Source of the DNA: Paracoccus aestuarii | GTDB taxonomy: Bacteria > Pseudomonadota > Alphaproteobacteria > Rhodobacterales > Rhodobacteraceae | DNA length: 64,000 nt | Assembly (NCBI RefSeq): GCF_028553885.1 | Contig: NZ_CP067170.1 | Span: 62,001 to 126,000 of the forward strand | Reading direction: 5' to 3' | Shown here: positions 28,376 through 38,069 of the stretch, piece after piece | How the letters are laid out: the number at the start of each line of letters is the position of its first letter | Numbering within the stretch: the stretch's first letter is position 1 | Position numbers and translations under genes: made by a program | Notes under the pieces: model-generated | Told to the model about the DNA's origin: nothing | Seen by the model: only the letters and a program-made list of their open reading frames with translations | Databases searched by the model: none

Positions 28376-29230
28376 ACCGCTGCTGGAGGTCGAGGACCTG
28401 CGCATCCGCTTTGCCGGCAACCGCACGGGGCGCGATGCCGTGCGCGGCGTGTCCTTCCGCGTCGGGCGCGAAAAGCTGGGCATCGTCGGGGAATCCGGCT
28501 CGGGGAAATCCCAGACCGGGCGGGCACTGCTGAAGCTGACCCCGCGTTCGGCCACCGTCACCGCATCCGCCCTGCGGTTCCGGGGCGAGGATCTGCTGGC
28601 CGCCAACGAACGGCGCATGCGCCAGATCCGGGGCCGCAAGATCTCGATGATCCTGCAGGACCCGAAATTCTCGCTGAACCCGCTGATGCGGGTGGGCGAA
28701 CAGATCGTCGAGGCCTACCGCGTCCATCACAGGGTCGATGCCCGGACCGCCCGCCAGCGCGCCCTGGCCATGCTGGAGGCGGTGCATATCCGCGACCCCG
28801 AACGGGTTTTCGCCCTGTTGCCGCACGAGGTGTCGGGCGGGATGGGCCAGCGCATCATGATCGCGATGATGCTGATCCCCGAACCCGACATCATCATCGC
28901 GGACGAGCCGACATCGGCGCTGGACGTGACCGTGCGCCGCCATGTGCTGTCGGTCCTCGACGAACTGGTCGAGGCGCGGGGCGCCGGCCTGATCCTGATC
29001 AGCCACGACCTGAACCTGGTCGCCAGCTTCTGCGACCGCATCCTGGTCATGTATGCTGGCCGCGTGCTGGAGGAGATCGCGGCCAAGGACCTGCGCCGCG
29101 CCCGCCACCCCTATACCCGGGCCCTGCTGGACAGCCTGCCGCGGCTGGACCGGCGGACCGACCTGCTGCGCGTGCCGCAGCGCGACCCGGACTGGCTGGA
29201 CGGGCCGGTCTATCGGCTGGAGGATCACTG

Positions 29231-29231
<1 letters not shown>
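28368..29231 (+). CDS. Peptide ABC transporter ATP-binding protein (DppD type)
   Basis: This 287-aa ATPase has Walker A GESGSGKSQ near residues 41-49, a signature VSGGMGQRIMIAMML and Walker B IIIADEPTSALDVT. The signature has GGM where most relatives have GGQ or GGM, so it is within the normal range for DppD/OppD. The start at 28368 overlaps the upstream permease stop. The stop and the next start share one base (TGATG). Confidence 0.9.
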
Positions 29232-30009
<778 letters not shown>

Positions 30010-30013
<4 letters not shown>

Positions 30014-30915
30014 TCGCCGCCCTGACGCCCCATATCGAGGCCCAGCCCACCGCCGCCCTGACCATCTGGCAGAACGGCCGCACCCTGGGGGAATTCGGCC
30101 CCCAGGACCACCGCTTTCTGTGCCATTCCATCCGCAAGAGCATCCTGGCCGCCCTGATCGGGATCGAGGTCGAGGCCGGGCGCCTGGACCTTGGCGCGAC
30201 GCTGGAACAGCTGGGCATCGACGACAACGACCCGCTGTCGCCGGTGGAACGGCAGGCGACGGTCTATGACCTGCTGACCGCGCGGTCGGGCATCTATCAC
30301 CCCGCCGGATACGAGACCGAATGGATGGGGATGATCAAGGAACGCCGCCATTCCCACGCGCCGGGCACCTTCTGGTGCTACAACAACTGGGATTTCAACG
30401 CGCTCGGCACGATCTATGTCCAGGCCAGCGGACACAGCGTGGCCGAGGGCTTCACCCGCCATCTGGCCGGTCCGCTGGACCTGCAGGATTTCCGCCCCGA
30501 AGCCGATGCCTGGACCGAACGTTTCGATCAGTCGCGCCATGACGCCTATCCCTTCCGCCTGTCCAGCCGCGACCTGCTGCGCTTCTGTCAATTGTTCCTG
30601 CAGGACGGGGTCTGGAACGGCACCCAGGTCCTGCCCGAGGGCTGGACGCGGCTCTGCACCTTGCGCGGCAGCGATGCGGGACCGCGCGGGGCCTATGGCT
30701 ATATGTGGTGGTTGGAACGCGACGGCTGCGGGCTGCCCCATGTCATCCTGCCCGAAGGCAGCTATATGGCGATCGGGGCGGGGGGGCATTACGCGCTGGT
30801 CATGCCCGCGCGCAACGCCATCGTGATCCACCGCGTGGACACCGATCAGGGGCACGAGGTCTCGGGCTTTCGCTTCGGCACGCTGCTGCGCCACATCCTG
30901 CGGCATCTGGACTGA
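30010..30915 (+). CDS. Serine hydrolase, class C beta-lactamase/esterase fold
   Basis: This 301-aa protein has the SxxK nucleophile motif SIRK at residues 40-43 and a YxN-type motif (WCYNNWDFN) near 121-129. There is no signal peptide, so it is cytoplasmic, unlike true beta-lactamases. It is coupled to the peptide importer operon, so an amidase, esterase or D-aminopeptidase acting on imported peptides is more likely than drug resistance. The exact substrate is unknown. Confidence 0.85.
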
Positions 30916-30918
30916 GCC

Positions 30919-32298
30919 ATGCAGCATCAGGACACGATCGCCGGCCATATCGCCGGCTGGATGCATGCGCGCCACGAGGACGGCCCCTTTGCCGCCGCCC
31001 CCGCGGCGCGGATGCTGGCGCAGGCGGCCATCGCCGACGCGATCGGCTGCATGCATGCGGGGCGGGGCGATGCCACCACCCGGCGCGTGGCGCAGGCGGC
31101 GACGGCGGGGGGCGATGCCTGGCTGGTGACGGGGGGCACGGCCGATCCGGCCGCCGCGGCGATGGTCAACGGCACCGCCGCCCATGCGCTGGATTACGAC
31201 GACAACTTCACGCCGGGCATGTCCCATGCCTCGGCGGTGATCGTCCCGGCGCTGCTGGCGGCCGGGGGCCTGCGGGTGTCGGGGCGCGCGCTGGTCGACG
31301 CCTATCTGGTGGCGCTGCAGGCGCAGGCCTTTGTCGGCGCGGGGGTGGGGCCGGGCCATTACGCGGCGGGCTGGCACGGCACCTCGACCATCGGTTCGGT
31401 CGGCACCGCGGCGGGGGTCGCGCATCTGCTGGGCGCGGATGCCGAGGGGATGCGCCGCGCCCTGACCCTGGCCTGCAGCTTTGCCTGCGGCACCAAGGGC
31501 CAGTTCGGCACGCCCGCCAAGCCCTTTCACGCGGGCCTGGCCGCCCGCAACGCCGTCGAGGCCGCCCGGCTGGCCTTGGCGGGGATGGAGGGCCACCCCC
31601 GCGCCTTCGAGGGGCCGCAGGGCTTTGCCGCGATGTTCCGCGGCGCGGGCACGCCCGGCTATGACGCCGCCCGGATCGCCGGGACGACCCGCCATGTCAT
31701 CGCGACCGACGGCGTGGTCCCCAAGCTGCATCCCTGCTGCGGATCGACCCATCTGGTCGTGGACGCGCTGACGGATCTGCGCCGCAACGCTGAATTCGCC
31801 GCCGAGGATGTCCAGGCCATCGCGGTGAAGGTCGGCACCGCCAACCGCCTGAACCTGCCCTATACCCGCCCCGAGGACGAGATGCAGGCCCGTTTCTCGA
31901 TGAACTACTGCGTCGCGGTCGCGCTGCGCAACGGGGGCCTGGTGCTGGACGATTTCACGCCGGCCGCCGTCCTGGCGCGGCGCGACGATCCGCTGCTGGC
32001 GCGGCTGACCATGACCTCCTGGACCGAGGCCGAGGAGGCCGCGGCCCCCGACGCGCGCCTGCCCCACCGGCTGCATCTGCGCTTGCGCGACGGGCGCGAT
32101 CTGCGGGCCGAGCGCATGTTCCCCCGCGGCGATCTGCGCGAGCCCTTCCGCCCGGAGGAGGTCCGGGCTAAGTTCCTGGCCTGCTGCGACGACGCGCCTT
32201 GGGCGGGGGCGCTGCATGACCGGCTGATGGCGCTGGACGGGGCGGCCGATCTCAGGCCAGTCGCACCGATCTTCGGCAGATCTGGTGACCGCTGCTGA
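30919..32298 (+). CDS. MmgE/PrpD family protein
   Basis: This 459-aa protein has the family helical N-terminal domain with NGTAAHALDYDDNF near residues 76-89 and the typical GWHGTSTIGSVGTAAG near 151-166, then KLHPCCGSTH. Known members are 2-methylcitrate and related dehydratases or cis-aconitate-type decarboxylases, but many act on other acids. It begins 3 bp after the hydrolase gene, so it belongs to the peptide operon. Its last 47 bp overlap the end of the convergent LysR gene. Confidence 0.85.
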   Translation: MQHQDTIAGHIAGWMHARHEDGPFAAAPAARMLAQAAIADAIGCMHAGRGDATTRRVAQAATAGGDAWLVTGGTADPAAAAMVNGTAAHALDYDDNFTPGMSHASAVIVPALLAAGGLRVSGRALVDAYLVALQAQAFVGAGVGPGHYAAGWHGTSTIGSVGTAAGVAHLLGADAEGMRRALTLACSFACGTKGQFGTPAKPFHAGLAARNAVEAARLALAGMEGHPRAFEGPQGFAAMFRGAGTPGYDAARIAGTTRHVIATDGVVPKLHPCCGSTHLVVDALTDLRRNAEFAAEDVQAIAVKVGTANRLNLPYTRPEDEMQARFSMNYCVAVALRNGGLVLDDFTPAAVLARRDDPLLARLTMTSWTEAEEAAAPDARLPHRLHLRLRDGRDLRAERMFPRGDLREPFRPEEVRAKFLACCDDAPWAGALHDRLMALDGAADLRPVAPIFGRSGDRC

Positions 32299-33172
32299 CG
32301 GCGTTCCACAGGCTCTGGGCATAGCGGCTCATGTTATGCGACCGATAGAGCCGGATCTCGGTCGGCAGATCGAAATCCGGCCCGCCCGCCCGGACCAGCA
32401 CGCCCGCTTTCAGGTCGTCCTCGACCATGACCCGGGGCAGCCAGCACATGCCATGGCCCTGCCGGACCAGCCCGTGGATCACCGCCGCCATCGAATTGTC
32501 GCGCACCTTGCACAGCCGGTCGCCCAAGCGATCGAAGCAGGGCGTCAGCGCCTGCTGAAAGAAGCTGCCCCTCGTATAGCCGCAATAGGCGATCTCGGCC
32601 TCGCCATCCAACGACCAGATCGGGGCGCCATCGGCATCGGGGCGGCTGACGGGCACTGCCGTCTCGTGGCCCAGGACGATGTAGCGGTGATGGCGCAGGG
32701 CCAGCAGGTCGGGCACCCGGTCATCCGCGAATGTCAGCAGAAATTCGGCCTGCCCGCGCAGGAAATTTCGGATGTTCGCGGCCAGCAGCGGCTCGGTGTT
32801 CAGCAGGTCGACCTGCCAGGATTCCGTCGTCTCGTAGCGCGACAGCCAGTCGGGAAAGAAATGCAGCGCCAAGGTGCTCAGCGCGATGAGGTGGCATGTC
32901 TCGACCCGGCGGGCGGTCGGATGGCCGATCGTGCGGACCTCCTCCATCTTCTCCAGGATGTCCTGCGCCAAGGGCAGCAGCATCTCGCCCGCCTCGCTCA
33001 GGGCGACGGGCTGGATGGTGCGGTCGAACAGTTCGCGCCCGACGAAGCCCTCCAGCGCGGCGATCCGGCGCGACAGGGTGGATTGTGACATCCCCCGTTC
33101 GCGCGAGGTGGTCGAGAAGTTGCGGCTCTGCGCGAGGTGCAGGAAATCCTCGAACAGTCCGGTGTTGATCAT
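32252..33172 (-). CDS. LysR-family transcriptional regulator
   Basis: This 306-aa protein has an N-terminal LysR helix-turn-helix (FEDFLHLAQSRNFSTTSRER, then MSQSTLSRRIAALE) and a periplasmic-binding-like effector domain (about 95-295). I set the start at 33172, with GGGGGCAGG just upstream. The frame stays open further, but that part is the remnant of an IS3-type transposase running in the same frame. It converges on the peptide operon with a 47-bp overlap, so it may regulate that operon from the tail end or a gene elsewhere. Confidence 0.88.
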   Translation of the reverse strand: MINTGLFEDFLHLAQSRNFSTTSRERGMSQSTLSRRIAALEGFVGRELFDRTIQPVALSEAGEMLLPLAQDILEKMEEVRTIGHPTARRVETCHLIALSTLALHFFPDWLSRYETTESWQVDLLNTEPLLAANIRNFLRGQAEFLLTFADDRVPDLLALRHHRYIVLGHETAVPVSRPDADGAPIWSLDGEAEIAYCGYTRGSFFQQALTPCFDRLGDRLCKVRDNSMAAVIHGLVRQGHGMCWLPRVMVEDDLKAGVLVRAGGPDFDLPTEIRLYRSHNMSRYAQSLWNAVSSGHQICRRSVRLA

Positions 33173-33299
33173 GACCTGCCCCCCGTTGGTCCCTCGATCA
33201 TGGCGAAGGTCTGCCGGTATGGGATTGGTAGTCGGCAGGTGGGTTGATGGCAAGCGCGCCGGCCGCGTTGCCGGCAGCCAGCCCAAGTGCCCGGGGCGT

Positions 33300-33757
33300 T
33301 CTGCAAGGGTCTGGTTGCCCGGTTTCGCATGATGGCGCCGTGGATTGTGAAACCCTTCGATGTCGGCCACGACATCGGCGCAACCTGCATTTCGGGGGCG
33401 ATACAATTTGCGGCCGGTGCGTTCGGTCTTCAGCGTCGAGAAGAGGCTTTCCATCGCCGACATTGCCATGGACGGATCCCGGACATTGCCGGCCCGGCTC
33501 GTTGCGCAGATGATGTTGGTTTGTCCGACAGGCGTTGGACCTGCCTGCAGGTCGTATGACGATCCCTGGTCGGAATGGTGCAGCAGCGCTTCGACCTTGC
33601 CGCGTCGCCAAGCCGGCATCTTCGGGGCCTCCACGACCATCGGTGCTTGCCGATGAAGGCGAACTTGATATCCCCTCTCGCCCGCAAAAACGCCACGGCG
33701 GGTTCGACCGGTCAGCGCAACGGCTCTTTTGAACGTAGCTGCAGGCATCGCGGCCAA
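33300..33757 (-). pseudogene. Decayed IS3-family transposase (OrfB) fragment
   Basis: The minus-strand translation shows IS3 OrfB landmarks: HHSDQGSSYD, then MESLFSTLKTERTGRKLYR and FHNPRRHH, corresponding to the second Asp and the Glu of the DDE triad and the C-terminal tail. The N-terminal part with the first Asp is missing, and an insertion separates the Asp and Glu blocks. The frame runs open into the LysR gene. It is a relic, not an active element. Confidence 0.7.
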
Positions 33758-33768
33758 GGCTGACGATC

Positions 33769-33993
33769 TGGCGCGATAAGCAGCGCATCGCCCTGACCTG
33801 CAGCCAGCCCGACAAGCAGCGGCGGACGGCCCATGTCGAGCGCTACAGCACGAATGGCTGGACCTCTAGACCTTTGAAACCATCGATGAGGCGCAGCAGA
33901 TCGCAACGGAATGCCTGCGAACCTCTAGCAACAAGCGCCCCGACATGGATATCGGTGGCGTCACACCGGCCACGAAACTGAAAATGGCCGCGA
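33769..33993 (+). pseudogene. Second IS3-family (IS407-like) transposase C-terminal remnant
   Basis: The plus-strand translation reads DKQRIALT, QP, AHVERY, then after a frameshift EWLDL, an in-frame stop, TFETIDEAQQIATE, and finally GGVTPATKLKMAA. This follows the C-terminal end of IS407-group OrfB. The frameshift and stop show it is dead. It lies back to back with the other IS3 remnant at the border between the peptide and methanol-oxidation gene blocks. Confidence 0.65.
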
Positions 33994-34209
33994 GAGTTCC
34001 GCGGTCGCGTCCCCGTCGAAATGGGGATGCTTCTCGTTTCCGCACCCTGTCGGGCTGCTTTCTTGCCAGAACGGGGCCTCACAGCGGCCCGATTGCAAGC
34101 GTCAGGCATCGCGGTGTGATGCGACGGCTTGTGCTTTGGGTCCGTGCATGAACGCGCTGCGACTGCCCCCTTTGGAATGGGCGCAGGCGCATTTCCGACA
34201 TCCTGAACC

Positions 34210-34223
34210 TCGACTTTGGTCGA
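34210..34223. promoter_or_regulatory. Palindrome TCGAC-TTTG-GTCGA before the nosR-like gene
   Basis: A perfect 5-bp inverted repeat with a 4-base spacer, ending 36 bp before the chosen start codon. Near-identical palindromes precede xoxG and the divergent xoxF/binding-protein pair. A shared activator such as the FlhR-like regulator is inferred. Confidence 0.6.
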
Positions 34224-34259
34224 ATGGCACCACGATGGGCAGGGCGTATCGTGCCAGGC

Positions 34260-36299
34260 ATGTATCGCGCGCTGCTCATCCTGCTGCTCTTGGTGCCGCT
34301 GCGGCTTGGTGCGCAGGACATGGCCGATCATGTGATCGCACCCTATGCCCTTGGCGACAGGCTGAATGACCAGGGCGTCCATGGATTGCTGAATTCCGGC
34401 GGCGGCGAGGCGGGGTTCCTGTTCGAGACAGGCCCGCTGGCGCCGCTGCCGGGGTTTTCCGGCCAGCCGATCAACATGCTGGTCATGCTGGATCTGGAGG
34501 GCCGGTTCATCGACGTGCGCCTGCTGGCCCATAACGAGCCGATCTTCGTCTCGGGCCTGGGCGAGGCGCCGCTGCGCGCCTTCCTGTCGCAATATCGCGG
34601 GCATGCGATCACCGAGCCCCTGGTCGTCGGCAATCCCTATGGCGCCGGGCAGGGGGGCGATCTGGTCTGGCTGGACGGGGTGACCAAGGCCACGGCCTCG
34701 GTCCGCATCGCGCATGAATCGATCCTGGCGGCGACGCTGGCCGTCGCGCGCGAACGGATGCAGGGGATCAGCGCCGGCCCGCCCCCGCGGCCCGACCCGG
34801 ACCATGCCGAGAGCTTGAACCTCGACGCCTTGCTGGACCAGGGCATCGCGCGCAGGCTCTCGGTCACCAATGCCGAGGTCGAGGCCGCCTTTGCCGGCAC
34901 GCGATGGTCGGGCGCGGATCCCGAGGGCGCTGGCGATCCGCAGGGTCTGTTCCTCGACCTGCTGGCCGTCGATATCGGCCCGCCCGCCATCGCCCGCGCC
35001 GTCCTGTCGCCCGAAACGCTGGCCGAGGTTCAGGCGCAATCCCGCGTCGCCCCCGATGACGAATTCATCCTGCTGCTCGACCGCGGCCGCCACGGCCTTG
35101 TGGGCCCGGATTTCGTCCGCAACACCGCGCCGGATCTTTTGGGCGCCACGCAGGACGGTCTGCCGCTGGCGCTGCGCGATGCCGATATCCTGGCCGAGCT
35201 GCATCCGGACCTTGCCGATTGGCAGGACGCGGCGCGGATGGTGCTGCGCCTCGACCGCAGGCTCGGCTTCGATCCGACGCGCGAATGGCAGCTGACCGTC
35301 CGGGCCGAGCGCCAGCATGGCATGTTCCAGCCCGAGATCGGCCATGCCGACCTGACCCTGCCGATGATCCTGCCGCAGCGCTTCTTCCTGACACCCGAAG
35401 GCCCTGCGCCGCGCCCGGCCTGGCTGGAGGCCGCCCATGCGCGCCGTGCCGATCTGGCCGTTCTGATCGCCGCCCTGGCCCTGCTGCTGGCGGGGCTGGC
35501 GCGGCAGTCGCGCCTGGCCGGGCACCGGCATTATGGCGCGATCCGGCTTGGCTGGCTGGCCTTCGTGATCGGCTTCATCGGCTTCTGGGGGCAGGGGCAG
35601 CTGTCGATCGTCACCCCGCTGGCGGTGCTGCGGGGGCTGATGCAGGGCGGGGGGCTGGCGGTGCTGCTCTATGATCCGTTCTCGCTGGTGATCTGGGCGG
35701 TGACGCTGGCGGGGCTGGTCCTCTGGGGGCGGGGGCTGTTCTGCGGCTGGCTGTGTCCCTATGGCGCGATGCAGGAATTCGCGCATCATGCCGGGCGTCG
35801 GCTCGGCCTGCCGGACTGGCGCCCCGCCCCAAGCCTGGGCCGCGCGCTTCTTTGGACCGGACCCGCCGCGCTGGCGGGTCTGGTCCTGACCGCGATCCTT
35901 GTCCCCGCCCATCTGGAGACCACCGCCGAGATCGAGCCCTTCAAGACCGCCATCACCACCCATTTCGCCCGGCCCTGGCCCTATATCCTCTGGGCGGGCG
36001 GCTGGCTGGTCCTGTCGATGGTCTGGTTCAAGGGATTCTGCCGGTCGCTCTGCCCACTTGGTGCGCTGCTGCGGGCGGGCGACATCCTGCGCCTGCGCCG
36101 CTGGATCCCGCGCCGGGCGGAATGCGGCATCCCCTGCCAGCTGTGCCGGGTGCGCTGCCGCTATGACGCCATCGCCCCCAAGGGGCAGGTGCGTTATGGC
36201 GAATGTTTCCAATGCCTCGATTGCGTGACGATCCACGACGATCCGCGCCAATGCGTGCCGCTGATCCTGGCCGCCCGCGCCAGACGGAGGGCGGCATGA
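34260..36299 (+). CDS. NosR/NirI-like flavin and iron-sulfur membrane protein
   Basis: This 679-aa protein starts with a signal peptide (MYRALLILLLLVPLRLGAQ). A periplasmic FMN-binding domain follows, with a covalent-flavin motif DGVTKAT at 139-145 (Thr145 the expected attachment site; Lys replaces the usual Gly). There are about six membrane helices from about 399. CxxxCP motifs are at Cys495/Cys499 and Cys594/Cys598. A C-terminal ferredoxin-like part has Cys622, 626, 629 and 633, then Cys649, 652 and 655. NosR-type proteins carry electrons across the membrane. No nosZ lies nearby; the context is lanthanide methanol oxidation. The start at 34260 fits the signal peptide; a GTG at 34251 is possible. 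It overlaps apbE by 4 bp. Confidence 0.85.
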   Translation: MYRALLILLLLVPLRLGAQDMADHVIAPYALGDRLNDQGVHGLLNSGGGEAGFLFETGPLAPLPGFSGQPINMLVMLDLEGRFIDVRLLAHNEPIFVSGLGEAPLRAFLSQYRGHAITEPLVVGNPYGAGQGGDLVWLDGVTKATASVRIAHESILAATLAVARERMQGISAGPPPRPDPDHAESLNLDALLDQGIARRLSVTNAEVEAAFAGTRWSGADPEGAGDPQGLFLDLLAVDIGPPAIARAVLSPETLAEVQAQSRVAPDDEFILLLDRGRHGLVGPDFVRNTAPDLLGATQDGLPLALRDADILAELHPDLADWQDAARMVLRLDRRLGFDPTREWQLTVRAERQHGMFQPEIGHADLTLPMILPQRFFLTPEGPAPRPAWLEAAHARRADLAVLIAALALLLAGLARQSRLAGHRHYGAIRLGWLAFVIGFIGFWGQGQLSIVTPLAVLRGLMQGGGLAVLLYDPFSLVIWAVTLAGLVLWGRGLFCGWLCPYGAMQEFAHHAGRRLGLPDWRPAPSLGRALLWTGPAALAGLVLTAILVPAHLETTAEIEPFKTAITTHFARPWPYILWAGGWLVLSMVWFKGFCRSLCPLGALLRAGDILRLRRWIPRRAECGIPCQLCRVRCRYDAIAPKGQVRYGECFQCLDCVTIHDDPRQCVPLILAARARRRAA

Positions 36300-37165
36300 C
36301 CACGCGCAGACGGTTCCTGACCATCCTTGCGGGCGCGGCACTGGCGGGGCGCGCGGCGGACGCGGCCGAATGGCAGGGCCGGGCGATGGGCGCCGATGCC
36401 CGCATCCTGATCCGCTCGGGCGATCTGCGCGACGCGACGCTGGCCCGGGTGCTGGCCCGCATCCGCCGGATCGAACAGGTCTTTTCGCTGCATGCCCCGT
36501 CCGAGCTGACGCGCCTCAATCAGGGCGCGGCGGTGACGCTGTCCCCCGAGATGCGCCTGGCCTTGCACCTGGCGCGCAGGGTCCATGCGGCGACGGGCGG
36601 GATCTTCGATCCGGGCGTCCAGCCGATCTGGGCGGCCCGGGCCGGGGGCATGCCGGCGCCGCGGGTCCGGCCCTTGGGGGGGATCGCGCGGATCAGGGAC
36701 GGCGTGCAACTGGCACCGGGGCAGGCGCTGACGATGAACGGGCTGGCGCAGGGCCTTGCCACCGACCTGATCGCGGCAGAGCTGGCCGGGCTTGGCCCCG
36801 TCCTGGTGGATATCGGCGAACAGCGCGCGCTCGGCGGTGATTTTCGGTTGGAACTGGTCGATCCCGCAGCGAGGGGCCTGGGCCGGATCACCCTGCGCGC
36901 GGGGCGGGCGGTGGCCACCTCATCCCCCGGGGCGCTGCGCTTTGCGACGGGTTCAAGCCATATCATCGGGCCGCAGGGTCAGGCGCCGCTCTGGTCCAGC
37001 GTGACGGTCGAGGCACCCACCGCCGCGCTGGCCGATGCCGCATCCACCGCCTTCGTGCTGATGCCTGCCCCGGCGATCCGTCAGGCGCAGGTCCGTCTTG
37101 GCCTGGGACCGGTGCGGGTGGTCGACCCGGCGGGAAACCTCTCCACGATCGAGCGCCACGGCTGA
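36296..37165 (+). CDS. apbE: ApbE family FAD:protein FMN transferase
   Basis: This 289-aa enzyme attaches FMN covalently to Ser/Thr of target proteins. It begins with a twin-arginine-like signal (TTRRRFLTILAGAAL), placing it in the periplasm where the FMN domain of the preceding protein lies. Family features include ATGGIFDPGVQPIW near residues 98-111, GLAQGLATDLIA, DIGEQRALGG (normally DxGG) and the late ADAASTAFVLM metal-site region. The ATGA overlap with the nosR-like gene makes that protein its obvious substrate. In nos clusters the equivalent gene is nosX. It ends 13 bp from the convergent xoxJ end. Confidence 0.9.
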   Translation: MTTRRRFLTILAGAALAGRAADAAEWQGRAMGADARILIRSGDLRDATLARVLARIRRIEQVFSLHAPSELTRLNQGAAVTLSPEMRLALHLARRVHAATGGIFDPGVQPIWAARAGGMPAPRVRPLGGIARIRDGVQLAPGQALTMNGLAQGLATDLIAAELAGLGPVLVDIGEQRALGGDFRLELVDPAARGLGRITLRAGRAVATSSPGALRFATGSSHIIGPQGQAPLWSSVTVEAPTAALADAASTAFVLMPAPAIRQAQVRLGLGPVRVVDPAGNLSTIERHG

Positions 37166-37178
37166 TCGGGGCCGCCCC

Positions 37179-38069
37179 TTACCGCAGCCCCGGACGATAG
37201 CGCACGCCATGCCGGGCAAAGATCGCCTCGATCCGGCCATCGGCCACAGCCTCGCCGATGATGGCATCGACCTCGTAGCCGAGCGGGCGGTGCTGGGTCG
37301 ACAGCGCCACGCCAAGCGTCCAGGACGACCGATCCAGCCCTACCATCGGCGGCGTATGGACCAGAACACCGTCGCCCGACAGGCCCTCCAGCTCGGTCAC
37401 GGGGCCCATCACGGCCATGACCTCGCCCCCGGCCAGCCCCGCCATCGCCGCCGCGGTCGAGCGATAGCGGCGCACCTTGTCGCCCGCCGCCCCCACCAGC
37501 GAGGTCAGGTAGAAATCCGCGATCGCATCGTTCTCGACCCCGACGGTGTCATAGCGGAAATAGGCCGGGACCGGCCCCTTTTCGGGGTAATCCGCCTGCC
37601 GATAGGCGATGGCCAGCCGTTCCTCGGCATAGATGCCGGTGAAGACCACCTGGTCGAAGCGGCAGGCATAGGCGGGATCATAGGGCGCATGCAGGAACAG
37701 GTTCGAGACATGCCCATCCACCACCGCGCCCCGCGTGACATAGTTCAGCAGATCCTGATCGAAGGTCTCGCCCGCCTGGACCATGCGGATGCGCGTCTCC
37801 ACACCCAGGCCCTCGCCGATCAGATGGGCCAGATCCACGTCGATGCCGTGGGGCGTGCCGTCCGTGTCATGCGACCAGGGCGGAAAATCCTCGTAGACGG
37901 CGATCTCGATCCAGCCCTGTTCGCGAATCCGGTCCAGGCTGCGGCCGACATCCTGCGGAAAGGTGTTCTGCGGGCGGGCCTGCGGGACGTGATCGGCGCA
38001 AAGGGGCGCGGGCTGCGCCGCCGCCGGACCCGCCAGCAGCAGCGCGAGGATGACGGCCAGGCCACGCAT
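37179..38069 (-). CDS. xoxJ: Quinoprotein-associated periplasmic binding protein XoxJ
   Basis: This 296-aa protein has a signal peptide (LALLLAGPAAAQ) and the family-3 binding-protein-like fold of MxaJ/XoxJ: IEIAVYEDFPPWS, GIDVDLAHLIGEGLGVETRIRM and a DLLNYVTRG segment. XoxJ proteins are thought to assist maturation or activity of XoxF in the periplasm. The start shares one base with the xoxG stop (TGATG), so the two are coupled. The pair lies downstream of a palindromic site shared with neighbouring units. Confidence 0.85.
   Translation of the reverse strand: MRGLAVILALLLAGPAAAQPAPLCADHVPQARPQNTFPQDVGRSLDRIREQGWIEIAVYEDFPPWSHDTDGTPHGIDVDLAHLIGEGLGVETRIRMVQAGETFDQDLLNYVTRGAVVDGHVSNLFLHAPYDPAYACRFDQVVFTGIYAEERLAIAYRQADYPEKGPVPAYFRYDTVGVENDAIADFYLTSLVGAAGDKVRRYRSTAAAMAGLAGGEVMAVMGPVTELEGLSGDGVLVHTPPMVGLDRSSWTLGVALSTQHRPLGYEVDAIIGEAVADGRIEAIFARHGVRYRPGLR

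Noticed and set aside
33173..33757. Extending the LysR gene to 501 codons using the upstream ATG
   Set aside because: The extension encodes IS3 transposase motifs, not part of LysR. The ATG at 33172 has a ribosome-binding site and fits the normal LysR length.
34260..37165. Calling this a nitrous-oxide reductase (nos) cluster
   Set aside because: Only nosR- and nosX-like genes are present. No nosZ, nosD, nosF, nosY or nosL is seen, and the neighbours are methanol-oxidation genes.
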